Source of the DNA: Tetranychus cinnabarinus
Taxonomy: Eukaryota > Arthropoda > Arachnida > Trombidiformes > Tetranychidae
Direction of reading: 5' to 3'
Assembly (NCBI GenBank): GCA_022266195.1
Contig: WHVY01000003.1
Coordinates: 7,130,001-7,194,000, forward strand
Length of the DNA stretch: 64,000 bases
Positions 40,201-51,373 of this stretch are shown here, in pieces; the stretch's first letter is position 1; every line of letters begins with the position of its first letter. The position numbers and the translations under genes were made by a program. Below the pieces are notes generated by a model, which was not told the origin of the DNA, did not search any database, and was given only the letters and a program-made list of their open reading frames with translations.

Positions 40201-43200
40201 GGCAAGAAAGTACAACTTGGTGAAAGGAAAAGTAATATTAATACCATTTGCTGTTAAATGCGCAAAAAATAAGCAACTTTAAGGTGAAACTTGGGTAAAG
40301 ATAACTGGGAGTGAAAACTCCCAGTTTCTAGATAATGTGACTTTAACCGAGACTTTGAGCCAAATTTTGAGGGGGAAAAAGTGAAATCAATAATTAATAG
40401 ATAAAAATTCAAGAATTTAAATAATCTATTCAAACGAAAATTTAAAGATCGCTTGAAAGATAATTAATTGGCAATCAATTTCCCATCTTAAAACATGAAA
40501 CATTTTTGCTACTTTAAGCTTCAGAACTGTTGATGCTACAAAACATCAATGTCACTGAACAGTTTTCATCGAAAATTTTTCGAAAAAAATGTTCTGTTCT
40601 GTAATGAAAATTTCATTTTTTAAGAATTTTCAATTTTTCGAAAATTTCGTTAACCATTTTTCGAACCAAAATTAGCAAGTTTAAGATGAGAAAACATGAT
40701 TTCAAAGGAATCTTCATTTCAAAAGCTTGACTCGACCTGATCTGTAATTAATTGTTCATTTGAAAACATTTTTTCGTTTCAAGTTTTCCATGAAATAGTC
40801 TTTACCATTTCGAATCATTAACAGCTTCAATTGTATTATTGTTTCAATGAGTTTATTGCAATTATTAATATTCAATTCAGTGAGGAAATTCTTGAAAATT
40901 TTCACTTCTCTTTTGTTCATTATTAAATGGTTGATGTTTACTGAACGAAAGGTGAAACATTTTTTGCTCTCATTTCTATCATCATTTTCTGATCATGATT
41001 ATTTTGCACCATTTTCATCAATGTTCTCTGTTCATTACTCGAGGCTAATTTTATCAAATTTTCTCAACACTGTAAACACCTTTTTCTTGGCACATTATTT
41101 TCCAACCATAATTATCTTCATCATCACCATTGTTACTAAACTGTCAATTTTCCTTCTAATCATTTTCGCCATCTTCACCTTTCTTTCTTCTTCTTTTCTC
41201 TTCTCTTCATTCTTCATGAAACTTGTTCAATACAGACTTTCACATCATTATGATGTTTCTTCATCTATTATTGTCTTCCCTTAAATAAGCCAGTTTTTAT
41301 ATCAAAATGTTGTCATCTTTAAAGATGAAGAGACGAAGGAAAAGGAAGAGACTTGAAGATGAAGGCAAAGCAAAAAAGATATTGATGTTTCTTCACATTT
41401 CTCGTGAATTAACTTTACATTAACCAACATATAATTGAGATAATAAGAGTCTTGAAACACTTTTTCCCTCATCGAGTGAAGGCAATGGAAACAAGTTCTT
41501 GCCTCTCTCCTTTCATCCACCAATCGTCACATTCACATTAATAATATATCATGCAGCAATCGTTTCTTTTCATCACTTTCATCTTTTCCTTTTCCCTTTC
41601 CATTCATATCCATTTTCAAGATCAATTGTTGACTCTTTAACTCTTCAATAGGATTTACAAATAATCATTGCTGCTTCAATGGATACCGTTTGTATTGATG
41701 TGATAAAGTTAAAGTGTGAGAAGATGAAATAGTAAATGGAAATGTTATCAATGTTCAGATTCCAAAATTGGATATAGTCAAGGGTTGAGATGATGAGAAT
41801 GATGATGTTAGTCAAGATGAGGTTAAACCTTTTCATGTTTAAATTTAAATCTATTTGAACAAACAAATTGTTCTGACAAGTTTTTTTTACTCTTCATATT
41901 CTTGCCAGATTTTACCGATTTTTTTATTCAAAAACATTTTTTACTCAATAAGTCTTTGAAAATTGAGCCAATCAAACCTTCAAATCTGATCAAATCATGA
42001 CAAATGAAATTTCTGTTATTCATCAACTGATTAAACCAAAGTCAAGTGTACTGTTGAGTTTTACCCTTGAGCTAGACTGCAGTTGAAGGCACAGAGAAAT
42101 ATGTTGTTTGATAAGCAAATTAGTTGGACAACAATAGTTTCAAAGCGTATTAAGCCAGAGGAAAAGCCGAGAATCTGGAAAATGACTCTTTATTCAAACA
42201 TTCAATCCAATTGTGCAATCAAACTGAACATTTTAATGACGATTAGACGAGAGTTGAATCTTTGGTATTAATTGCTCGACTAAGCCCAAGTGAGAACAAC
42301 TAGGATAAGGACCAATTTCGATGGTAAAAACACTTGATATGATCATATACCGAGTGTGGGTAAGTCATCTTTAGCATATCTTTACCTTCACCATGATTAG
42401 TCACCAAAATTTTCAAAATTTTCTCAAGTCGATTTTACAATGAATGATCAGGAAGACGATATGACTTCGACTACAGATTATCCTACAACTACTACAGAAG
42501 GGCCAACTACTACCACAACTTTAGGTCCCATAAATATTGATATCAACGGTGTAAGCATTGGCAATGCAATCAGTATACCAGATGTTGAAATTGTTCTCAC
42601 ACCTGATGACTTGATTGTTGCCCCTAGCTCTGAATTGCAAAGTCATTTGAATGCGATTCGAGTCACTAATATAGCTGATAACTCTATATATGTACCACAA
42701 AATTCCGTGATAGCGCCTCAGAATCAAATAAATGCTTTAAATAATATCGTTAGTAACTTTAGGGATGGCGATCGCTCTAATCAAGGATTTCAAAATCAAG
42801 GGAAAAATAGTGAAAATTCGACCGAGATAATCAACCTCATCAAAAGACTCAGACGTTCACACTTCACGGTATAAATTGTAAGGTTTTACTTTAAGTTTTC
42901 GTTGTCTACTAATCTTGTAACTAATCTTGATCAACTAAGTTGCGCATTCAATAAAGATTCAATTACTCTGATAATAGAGAGTAAAGTCATGAACGGAAAC
43001 ATTACAAACACAGGATATCATCAAAAAACTAATTTTCATATTCGGCTGAATGTAGTCGAAAAATTTCTCCAGGTGATTTGCTCTGTGAATGAACTCTTAG
43101 ATAAACCCAAGAAATTGATAGCAAATATAATTATAACTCAAGCGTTGATGAGATTCGCAAATGAAATCTCAATAGATTTGATTAGATGTTAACATTTGAG

Positions 43201-44724
43201 CCAGTAAACAATGAATATGCAATGAAAAGGGAAAAAGGTTGACATCAGCTTAAAGGTAAATATTGCAATGTACATATTTAATGATTAATAAGGTTTCCCT
43301 AGCAATTTAGCAATTTAAAACAATTTATAATCATTTATTGTGAAAATGCATTTGAAGGTAAAATGGGCAAACATTTTTCAATGTTTTACTGAACACCAGA
43401 AAAGCTTCAATACTTGGTCTTATCCAAGTTTGATGAGTTTATCAGAGCAAACTCGTGTCTTTTATTATAATTTTCATCCTCTTTTTATCAACTTGCCAAT
43501 CATGAGAGTAATCAAAAATACAGAATCAATCTGAGGTGATTCCTAGAGACTCAACATTGATCTTTTTTTCTGATGAAAAAGTGGCAAAAAACAAGTTTGA
43601 TTAATGATTAATATTTCATAACTTTTTTTTCTTGATCAAATCATTATGAGTTGAATTCAGACTTTGGATTTAATTAACTAAAGATTCACTTTTACTCATC
43701 ATGTTTTCACATTTTTTGCTTCCTTATTTTATTTTTGCTCAACTCTATTGATAAAAATATATCTTTCCTTTTGTTGTTTATTAATTATTCAAGAGTAAAA
43801 TGAAGAAGCCAGAAATGATAATCATTATCATCATAATGTGATGATATTTACTCAAGGTTTCAGTCAAACTTTTTTTTCTCCTTCTTCTTCTCTCTTCATC
43901 CTGTTTTTGGGCTTTTTTTGTTCAGTTACGGATTCTGTTGTATAATGTTTAATTTATGCTGTTAAAGGGAAGCAGACATTTTCAGACATTGTTCAGATCA
44001 ATTCAGTGAAGCTTGAACATTTCATCAAGTTCATCATGATGCTTTCCTCTTATGATTATCATAAATTGTCATTCATTGGTTAACAACATTTACTTTTCAC
44101 TTTTTCGTCCCTTTCTTCTGATTATTCTTGGTCAGTTATTAGCTCATATTGCAAGCACAAGCTACACTCGCAATGAAATTGATTTTTCAAGTGTTAATCC
44201 AATTTTGTCACTTTGCTTGGCAGCTTTTCCTGCTTCAAGTTTGCTTCAATGTTTCACCTGTTTGATAGCAGGTTAAGTTTAACACAAATTAGTTTGTATT
44301 ATTACTGCAACAGAAAGCCATATCGATTAAAACGATGAGTTTATTTGAACAAGAGTTAACCCACAAATTTAGATTGAAGATTGATCCAAAATATTGTTTC
44401 GACTTTCAGAGTCTCATCATCGACCTTTCTATTCTCGATTTGGATGAACTTAAAATTTTTCAGTATCATATTTTAAACATTGAATTTAATGCCAGGATAA
44501 TGAGTATTGTGTCAAGATTTCAATTGCTTATCGTCAGAAAATTTGATTTCAAGCCTTGAAAACTGGAAATTATTGAAACATTTGGATAACAATAAGAATT
44601 TTTCTTGATTTTATTTTCTTTCCTCACTTAGCAAAGATTGAATGAAATTGAATCTCACCTTATAAGTTTCATGGCGAATGCCTCCAACATTGAGCACGAC
44701 CCGGTTCTCTGCATCCAAGTTCAT
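27077..44724 (-). CDS. Shaw: Shaw-type (Kv3) voltage-gated potassium channel subunit
   Basis: Delayed-rectifier K+ channel subunit of the Kv3/Shaw family, which works as a plasma-membrane tetramer and sets neuronal resting and firing properties. I join four coding exons, complement(27077..28234, 29664..29891, 35612..35830, 44659..44724), with GT-AG junctions all in phase 0, giving 556 residues. In order: T1 tetramerisation domain (about 9-103) with the zinc motif H72-x5-C78-x20-C99-C100, S1 (172-191), S2 (227-247), S3 (260-278), S4 with charges R298, R301, K304 and R307, S5 (325-346), selectivity filter TVGYGD (374-379) and S6 with PVP (405-407). A basic KKRRR stretch and a Gly-rich, Ser/Arg-rich cytoplasmic tail follow. 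The start is the ATG giving MNLDAENRVVLNVGG, which matches known Shaw N-termini. Introns are 8.8, 5.7 and 1.4 kb. The family call is very secure; the C-terminus may be spliced alternatively. Confidence 0.96.
28235..29663 (-). other. Shaw intron 3
   Basis: 1,429-nt GT-AG intron. It contains a perfect 10-bp inverted repeat, CACGTACAAT at 29078-29087 with its complement at 29110-29119, separated by 22 bp. Otherwise AT-rich with nothing recognisable on either strand. Confidence 0.9.
29664..29891 (-). CDS. Shaw: Shaw coding exon 3 (T1 Cys-Cys and T1-S1 linker)
   Basis: 76 codons from GTT after a TTAACAG acceptor to AAA before GTAAGT. The exon opens with VEPCCW, giving the paired cysteines (99-100) that complete the interfacial zinc site begun in exon 2. 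It continues with MTYTQHRDTQDTLAVLDRLD and the acidic linker towards S1, ending SLFDEPYSS-FPAK. An apparent ATG start inside it is internal Met101. Confidence 0.96.
32474..32567. repeat. Hairpin element with 32-bp arms and GGGC-GAA-GCCC apex
   Basis: The left arm 32474-32505 and right arm 32536-32567 are inverted copies matching at 29 of 32 positions, beginning GTTAAACCTCTT. The 30-bp centre contains GGGCGAAGCCC, so the whole sequence folds into a stem with a second small GC stem at the tip. The GC core stands out in an AT-rich intron. It looks like a short palindromic MITE-like repeat. Confidence 0.8.
33018..33094. repeat. Diverged second copy of the hairpin element
   Basis: The sequence AAGTGATAGTT at 33019 and GACGAGGGTAAAGTCCGAGC about 35 bp further on correspond to AAGTGATAGTT at 32466 and CACGAGGGCGAAGCCCGAGT in the copy above. 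The arms are eroded. The A/T-rich sequence following both copies looks weakly similar, suggesting that a block of several hundred bases was duplicated in tandem. Confidence 0.5.
35612..35830 (-). CDS. Shaw: Shaw coding exon 2 (body of the T1 domain)
   Basis: 73 codons from GCA after a TTTTTCAG acceptor to CAA before GTAAGT. They encode the T1 core, from ATLKKIPATRLS to FWGLDSNQ. The exon supplies the first two zinc ligands, His72 and Cys78. Conservation with Shaw proteins is near-complete over the exon, which fixes both splice sites. The ATG seen upstream in the same open frame lies in intron and is not a start. Confidence 0.96.
40303..40326. repeat. Perfect 10-bp hairpin with GAAA loop
   Basis: AACTGGGAGT, a GAAA loop, then ACTCCCAGTT. 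All ten pairs match, and the loop is a GNRA tetraloop if transcribed. It stands alone in AT-rich intronic sequence and belongs to no RNA family I recognise. Confidence 0.7.
42440..42874 (+). CDS. Candidate gene nested in Shaw intron 1, Thr-rich N-terminus
   Basis: An ATG frame of 144 codons on the strand opposite Shaw. The product starts acidic (MNDQEDDMTS), runs through a Thr-rich, mucin-like stretch (TTTTEGPTTTTTLGP), then a more ordinary region rich in Ile, Val, Asn and Asp, and ends with a basic RLRRS. I do not recognise it. There is no signal peptide at this start. The frame is open upstream to 42401, so a leader exon could splice in. Downstream, after a single TAA, the same frame stays open to 43192, another 105 codons. 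That suggests either a broken longer gene or a missed splice (ACG-GTATAA could be a donor). Codon content looks more protein-like than the flanks. It could be a lineage-specific gene, a pseudogene or a transposon remnant. Confidence 0.4.
   Translation: MNDQEDDMTSTTDYPTTTTEGPTTTTTLGPINIDINGVSIGNAISIPDVEIVLTPDDLIVAPSSELQSHLNAIRVTNIADNSIYVPQNSVIAPQNQINALNNIVSNFRDGDRSNQGFQNQGKNSENSTEIINLIKRLRRSHFTV
44659..44724 (-). CDS. Shaw: Shaw coding exon 1 (start codon and first T1 strand)
   Basis: This 66-nt exon encodes 22 residues from the ATG at 44722-44724 and ends in GGIRHETYK. A GTGAG donor begins at 44658. It is the start of the T1 domain; the motif NVGG is the invariant first strand of Kv T1 domains. 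Joining to exon 2 restores the ETYK-ATLKK sequence typical of Shaw. The exon is too short for ordinary open-frame detection and lies 8.8 kb from its partner. An upstream ATG 9 nt away is in another frame. Confidence 0.95.
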
Positions 44725-46539
44725 ATTTCATCTGGATTATTTAATATGAGCTCGGGATAAACACTTTTCCCGGCTCCGTTGTTCAATATAATACAATGTG
44801 AAGCAAAATTGGGTGAAGATTCAAAATTTCAATTGATTCACCAATTGACTATTTACACTTCAATTGACAAACAATCAAAAAAATTGTTCACTTGACTGAG
44901 TTATTCCGATGGCAGCCTCATTGGTGACAACAGTAATGAAGACAATGAATATGCAGCAGCAAAAAAAAGAGAGATGCTAATGAATGAATTAATGAACTTG
45001 TGGTAAAGATGAACAAATTAAATTTTAAAAGGGCGACAACAAAATTATCCAATTAATTGTAATTTCAATGGTAAAGTGATGCTGGTGACGATGAACAAGA
45101 TGATGAGACTGGTGAAGATGATGATGATTCCAATCCGATTAGGTTGAACATGACTTAGAAACAAAATAATCCAATAACAAATAAATGCTTCTTTTGGTTG
45201 AAACTAACCTGAAACTTGAAACATTAACCTAATCATAACAACATTTTGAGCTTTCAAAGTTAACTGACAATTAACTTGATTATAAATTATTTAAAACATA
45301 AAATCTATTAAAATTGTCCAATCATTTACTCAACAGAAAAAGTCTAAAAAGTCAACAAATCAACAAGTAATAATTATTAACTAATTGTTAACTAAACCCC
45401 GATCCCCATTCATGTAAATTGTTTATAATTTACATTTACTTCATTCGTTGATCATTTCATGATCATTGTTCAGCTTTAAAGATTCAGTCAATGTCAGCCA
45501 TTGTAATCCAAAGAGTTTAATGATTTAAATCTGCAATTAAAAGAGAAGAACAAAAATTGGGTTAAAATTCGGGTTTAAATGTTTCTTCCAATCAAAGATA
45601 TTCTCGATACTCTTCATGCTTGTTCAGCTGTTGGCACAGAATTTACTCTTTCATGATTATCATTGGCTCATCTTCATAATCATTCAGTAATCATATAATT
45701 TCCGTTTCCTTAAACCATTACAAATGCAATAACAAATGATGTAAAAAGGAGGGAAAATAATGTTCACAATAGACTCTAACAAGCGAAAAGAATTGAAAAT
45801 ATTTCTCTGATTTATCAATTGAATCAGCAGATTGAAAATGTTTATATATTATACATTATAAGTGATGATATTGTTTGAAAAACAAAATTATTTGCTATTA
45901 TAATATCTGTCTATTTACTATGATTATTAGATTTGGCATTTTGCTTTTACCTTGTTCATCTTTGATGCTTCAGTTTACTCATAATTTCAATAGTATTCAA
46001 TCAATATTATGAGAGCATCAAATCAGGTAGGAAAAAGTGTCAAATACAATCAGTAAATCAGTAAATATTGGGTTTAGCAAAAATCAACAGCAAAAATCAT
46101 CTTTCGTTGTCATTGAAATGAATTGTTTTTATTTGCTCTCTACTATTTTTTATTTGGTTACAATTACAATTTCAGTTCATTTTCATCAACAGTCTTGATT
46201 AACCTGGATCAATGTTCATAATTTAAACATTCAAACAGTACAATTTAACAAAAAATAAACATTAAACTGATTAACCAGAAAGCAACTCATTATATGAAAT
46301 CTTTGCCACTTCATTTTTCAATGTTGATTTATTTAATCAAAGATTCGCATCAATGTTATTGGGTCAACATTTTTCAAGGGTAATGAGAATATTCAATTTA
46401 CAGATTATCAGGGTAATTAATGATTGAACCATTTAGAGTCAAGAATATGGCAAATTATTTTAAATCAATCAAGAGTAGGATTGGGTAAACCAGTTGGTAA
46501 TGATTCTGGTTTGAGTCAACATTGTTTTCATTTTTGGAA
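44725..46539. promoter_or_regulatory. Interval between Shaw and the secreted-protein gene
   Basis: Shaw (-) and the secreted-protein gene (+) point away from each other across this 1.8-kb interval, so both promoters should lie in or near it. The 5' UTR of Shaw must begin to the right of 44724, unless there is a further upstream non-coding exon. A short GC-richer patch near 44750-44790 stands out. No TATA box can be assigned with confidence. The right-hand part includes the left copy of a direct repeat. Confidence 0.4.
46160..46327. repeat. Left copy of direct repeat flanking the secreted-protein gene
   Basis: Two blocks match the right copy at 47207-47308: CATCAACAGTCTTGATTAACC within about 46164-46209, and AAATCTTTGCCACTTCATTTT within about 46298-46321. 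Between them this copy carries about 80 extra bases that the right copy lacks. Sequence outside the blocks does not match. Confidence 0.65.
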
Positions 46540-47163
46540 ATGATCTGTCAACTGATTGCTCTTGCTCTCTATTTCACTGTGAATTTGTTGTTTACCAAAG
46601 GACAATCAACAGTTGATTTGGCTTCAGTGATTAACCATGGAAGAAGTAATGAGATGATCAACTATACCGATTCAATTAACAGTACAACCTACAATGGTAA
46701 TGCTATTGTGAACGGTAGCACTGATGGCATTTATAGCTTGGTTGGTGGTGAAACATGGGAATCAACCGAAAGTCAACTGTTAATTACCAATTCAACTAGA
46801 GGCAACCAGCAAGTGTTGCCATCCCATTATCAAGATCATGAAGCTCTTATCAAAGCTTTCCTTGATTTATTGTTGGCTTATCGAACCAATGGATTACCTA
46901 ATTTACAGGATGAAATGGTAATTGAAGGAACAGCAAACGCTTTTCGCAATTTTCTTAAGCAAGCAACTAAATACGTTGAGTCTAATCCTGACCTGACAAC
47001 ATTTGCCTTTCCAGCAAAAAATACAACAATCCTGGGCGAAACAAGGAGACTGTTTAGTGACTGGGTAAAGATCAGAGTTCAAAGTGCTACAGATTGGTGG
47101 ACAACAATAACCAAATATTCAACTTCAACGTCTAAGCCAACCATTGAGAGTAAAATGGGGTAG
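46540..47163 (+). CDS. Small secreted glycoprotein, unrecognised family
   Basis: A single-exon frame of 207 codons and TAG. I choose the ATG at 46540 because it places a classic signal peptide at the N-terminus: ICQLIALALYFTVNLLF, with cleavage likely after about residue 20. The mature part has at least five N-glycosylation sequons (NYT, NST, NGS, NST, NTT). Its middle is Asp/Glu- and Gln-containing, with a helix-like segment around HEALIKAFLDLLLAYR, and the C-terminus is Ser/Thr-rich. No cysteines are obvious in the mature chain, so disulfide-stabilised folds are unlikely. It has no GPI or membrane anchor that I can see. I do not recognise the family and infer only secretion. The gene lies 1.8 kb from Shaw, transcribed away from it, between two direct repeats, with an AATAAA 245 nt after the stop. 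Confidence 0.7.
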   Translation: MICQLIALALYFTVNLLFTKGQSTVDLASVINHGRSNEMINYTDSINSTTYNGNAIVNGSTDGIYSLVGGETWESTESQLLITNSTRGNQQVLPSHYQDHEALIKAFLDLLLAYRTNGLPNLQDEMVIEGTANAFRNFLKQATKYVESNPDLTTFAFPAKNTTILGETRRLFSDWVKIRVQSATDWWTTITKYSTSTSKPTIESKMG

Positions 47164-47206
47164 GAAATTCATTTTTGGATTTGTTGAGTGAATCAAGAAA
47201 ATAGCT

Positions 47207-47308
47207 TGAAATTACAATTCCAGCTCATTTTGATCAACAGTCTTGATTAACCTGTAATCGATGCATTTTTTATGTGAAATCTTTGGCACTTCATTTTTCA
47301 ACTCTTTT
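47207..47308. repeat. Right copy of direct repeat flanking the secreted-protein gene
   Basis: The words ATCAACAGTCTTGATTAACC and TGAAATCTTTGGCACTTCATT recur here, separated by only about 25 bases rather than the roughly 90 of the left copy. The repeat starts about 45 nt after the stop codon and so is probably in the 3' UTR. Confidence 0.65.
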
Positions 47309-47407
47309 GGTATCCAGCCTTTGCTTCAGCTTTGCATATTTGATTAAGGAATATTTGCTTTACTGTTTAACATTGTAAAATTGTTTGATTTCTAGTTCAC
47401 AAATTGG

Positions 47408-47413
47408 AATAAA
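47408..47413 (+). terminator. Polyadenylation signal of the secreted-protein gene
   Basis: AATAAA 245 nt after the TAG, the first canonical hexamer downstream. A second one follows near 47569. Confidence 0.45.
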
Positions 47414-50400
47414 TTTTGAGTAAATCACATGTTGGGTATTTTAATCTGAACTTAATTGTCTTTGAAAGGTTCATTTTTTTGGTTTTTAAACTTCTAGTTT
47501 CACCGATTTTTCATTTGGTTGAAAAGCATAAAAAACTGGTAAATGTCTTAACTTGGCTTTACTTTTAAAATAAAAAACTAGTATTCTCTTCATTCGCGTT
47601 AATTGTCTCTGCATTACTAAACAAACCTGTCTTCAACATCCGACTAAACTCGACAAAAATTTTGCTCTTACCGTCAACGAGATTACGGTATATCGACTTA
47701 AATCGTGAAGATGGACATTGTGATGTTGTCTTGCAATTAGTGTTATCGGTTATGGAGTCAAATTTTTAGGTTTCATCAAAAGACTTTTATTGTTAATGTA
47801 GTTAACCAGAAACAGGTTGAAACCTTATTGATTTAATCAACAACATAAACACCAGCCATTGTGTGTTGGTAACAACATTTCTGCAACTTCTTGTTACCAA
47901 AATGAATATTTACAAGCTGCATTCCCAACGAATATTTGGCCAAAAAAATGTCGCTTTTTTCCTCATCAACTTATAAAGAGTGTTCAATACAAGTTGAAAC
48001 ATTATTTTTACATGATTGCCATTTATATTGAAAGTAATTTGAGTAGAGAGAAAAGCCTTAAAGTATGATTTAATTTTTCCTGGTTCTCTGCCTTTTCTGG
48101 TTCATTTTAATATCCATGTTTTCACATTATTTGAATTTGAGCTTGTTTTTGCTCTTATTTTTCCCTGTTAATGTTATTCTTGTTTTTGAAAGAGAGAGAG
48201 AAAGAGAGAAAGAAAAAGGACACAATTTAATGTTTTCAAGATAAATGAACATAAGATGAAAAGAACAGAAAGTGAACTCAATTTTCTGTGATAAAATTCG
48301 GTGGAGAGGAAGAAGAAGAAAAAAAAGTTCAACGAAATGAAATTAGCTTCCAGGCTTTTGATAAACAAAATCCACATTTTCTTTGCTTCAAAACATCTTT
48401 CATCTTCCAACATCTTAATAACTTTTTTCTCAACCAGTCCTTCCATGAAAACCAAAATTTCATTTCAGGATAAAACTCAACCAATATTCATTCCGGTCGA
48501 TATATATAAATAGACAAAATGTAAAATATATATTTATACAACAGCTTGGTGTCATTGGTAAGGATAGATATTCAATTCAGCAAAAAGAGTGGCAAACAAA
48601 ATTATCCAAAAAAAGGATAAAAAGCCAAAAAAGGTTGACCAGTAAACTTGGAAATCTTTTTCCAGGTTTACCTGAACATTTCACTTAATATTGAATGTTC
48701 TTACTCAAACATGACATTCTGTTGAATCATCACAAGTAAGCAAACAAACATTTTTAACCAATTTGAATAAAGAAATTTTCATTTCTCAATTTTTTATCCA
48801 TTTGATTGTTGAACAATATTTACATGATTCCTTGATTAGCAATGATCGTCTTACATGGAATGCAGTTTGCCTGTTAATCTTTTCAGCTTTTCCTCAATCG
48901 GAAGCTGATTTTAATATTATTGAAATTCCAAATTCTTGCAGGAAGAATCTAATGTTGCAGGAAAGAGAGGAAAAGTTTTACAATGAAAATGTTGCTGAAT
49001 ATTTCATCTACAAAAAAAAGCTGCCTTAACTTTTTTCATATTCACTTGGAAACTGGAAAAGGCAGAAAAGGTTGAGTTATGATTTTTGCAGATACTTTGA
49101 GCATATATATTCTGTTGATTTGCAGAACTTTTTTTTTATTCAAAATTTGCAACCATTTTCTTCTTGTGTCTTACTCTTTCTTGCTCATCATCATCATTCT
49201 TTTATTATTTCCATCATTATGTTAATTCATTTGAATCTTACAATCAAAGATGAGGCCGATGAGAAGCAGGCAACACTGGAAATCTATGAGCCAACCATGA
49301 ATATGGTTTGCTCATCACAATGAATTTGAAATTTGTGTGTTTACCAATTCAAAGTTCATCTTTTTCCTTTTCTTCTTTACAGACTTTTCTTTCATCTAAT
49401 AAATAATGTAAAATGTGAAAATATCTTTGAAATATTGAAGTCGATAAATTTTCCTCTTCTAAATATGGTTTCATCGGAGCGTTCATGAAAATTATAACAT
49501 TGGAAACAAGTAACCTTTACTGGCAACTTTTGTTTTTCATCTTTCATGGTAAATGAAGGTTGATGATGAACAGAAAACAAAAGATCTTTAAATCAAGAAT
49601 GAAAAAAGCTACAAATTATTCATGAAACTGTCGAATGCAAATGAAAAATTTATGTCTATTTTATCGTAAGTCTACAAGTTGACGAGAGCAACAATATGAG
49701 AAAATTTGATTCTTTTTTCTTTGATTTGTCAATTCAATGTAACTGAGTATTAACATGAGAGTAGCTTTTGATTGAATCTAATGTGTTGGGAAAATTAGTG
49801 TAACTGTTCCTACGGCAAGATTAACGTGATTAACATATGTCTTGTGTTTTGATTAATTAGTGTTTCAACTGTACAACCAATATATGGATAATTGACTGTT
49901 TAATGTGTTATTAACGTTTGATTTATGATATGTATTAGATGATAACATGATGCAAGGTAAAACGTTACATGAATTTGTGTTACAAGACAAGCAACACACT
50001 CACTAGGAGATGAACCATTTTTGGGTTGAGATGAAAGAGTTATCACTACTGTTTGGCTGTTTAGCTTTTTCACTTGTTTTGACGGTAAATTACTTTTACA
50101 GTTTATTATTATATCTAAATTGTTACGAGTAAATACACTTACATAGATTGATGATGACTACTGTTGGAAATGTATTTTGATATAAAGTATCTACAATGGT
50201 TAACTACAAGAGCAACATGAAGCAACCTTAATAATAATCAACAGTTATCATCATTCACTGTTGGTTATCAATTGTCAGTGAAAATACTGATGACTGGATG
50301 ATCAAGAGAAGATGATTATTTTGAAAAAGAGCATTTCTTTTGGTGAAAAAGGTTGCCAAACGATAACATTGGTAACAAAAAACAACATGCAGAAGGACCA

Positions 50401-51365
50401 CTTGATGGAAGCAGAAGGGAATCAGGAGAAAAGGCAAACGTCCAAATGAACCAGTTTGAAATGGATTTTTGATGATTCCATGTATACTTCAATCTATATT
50501 ACACCATTCAACAATCGTCTGATAATGTAATGTACCAAATGGTAATAATTTACATTTGCTTGATGTTATTTACAGATTAACAGGCAATTGTGACACTTTA
50601 AACTGAACAAACAGTCAACAGCTGAGTTACCAGACGATATAATTATTGGATATCAATGTCTTTTCACTGGAACTGGCCATCATTGGTTAACATTAAATAC
50701 GCCTAACTGTACATTACGATCCTTAATCGATATTGTTGTTTCCAATTTTATCCCAACACGCCAACATTTAATTTGGATTATTTTCCTCTTTCTGTATCTG
50801 TGAACATTTTGTATTGATCTGGTTAACGAAGCAATAACTTGATGGCGTGTTGATTAACAAATTACAGTTGTAAAGTGTCTTTAAAAACATTGAGTTATGT
50901 CACCATTGGATCGCACTTGATAATTAAACTCGAGCTTCCATTGATTGTTGCGTCCTTTTTTACCATGGGAAATTGTTGGTTTAGATTGATTGGACAATAA
51001 TAGAAATGATAATTTAAATTGGAAATAAAACTCAATAAATCAAGAGATATTTTTTTGAACAAAGCGAGACTTTCTTTAATCAACTTGGCTACTTATTGAA
51101 AATGTCAACAAGAAATGATGTGAATATTATCGTCAAATCAATCAATCTATCGTTCAATTGATCAATTAATCGATAAGACGAAAAGGAAGAAAAAAATGAA
51201 TTAAAACAAGGTGAAAGTAATCAGTTTATATCATTGAAATGGTAATAATGTGATCGTAAATGGAAATAATAATTAAGAGGTAAAAAAAAGGTAAAGGTAA
51301 AGCATAATGAAAATAGGTAAAAGTAAATCGAGTGTAACGAGTTTAGACAAAATATCGATCTAATG
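47414..51365. other. Intergenic DNA, no supported gene
   Basis: AT-rich. It contains a GA-rich run at 48190-48220 and several frames of 60-95 codons that lack ATG starts or domains, for example 48763-49029 (+). I see no RNA gene and no transposase motif. Confidence 0.5.
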
Positions 51366-51373
51366 GTATAAAT

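Larger units (their letters stand above)
35831..44658 (-). other. Shaw intron 1 (8.8 kb)
   Basis: GT-AG intron separating the 22-codon first exon from the rest of the T1 domain. It contains low-complexity purine/pyrimidine-rich tracts (37.4-41.3 kb) that produce many open frames on both strands, a perfect 10-bp hairpin at 40303-40326, a TTTTTCGAA-rich patch at 40565-40665, and an opposite-strand candidate gene at 42440-42874. Long first introns in ion-channel genes often hold enhancers, but no specific site can be named from sequence. Confidence 0.9.

Noticed and set aside
40847..41284. 145-codon ATG frame resembling a multi-span membrane protein
   Set aside because: The hydrophobicity comes from T-rich low-complexity sequence. 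Neighbouring kilobases give similar frames on both strands, and there is no family resemblance.
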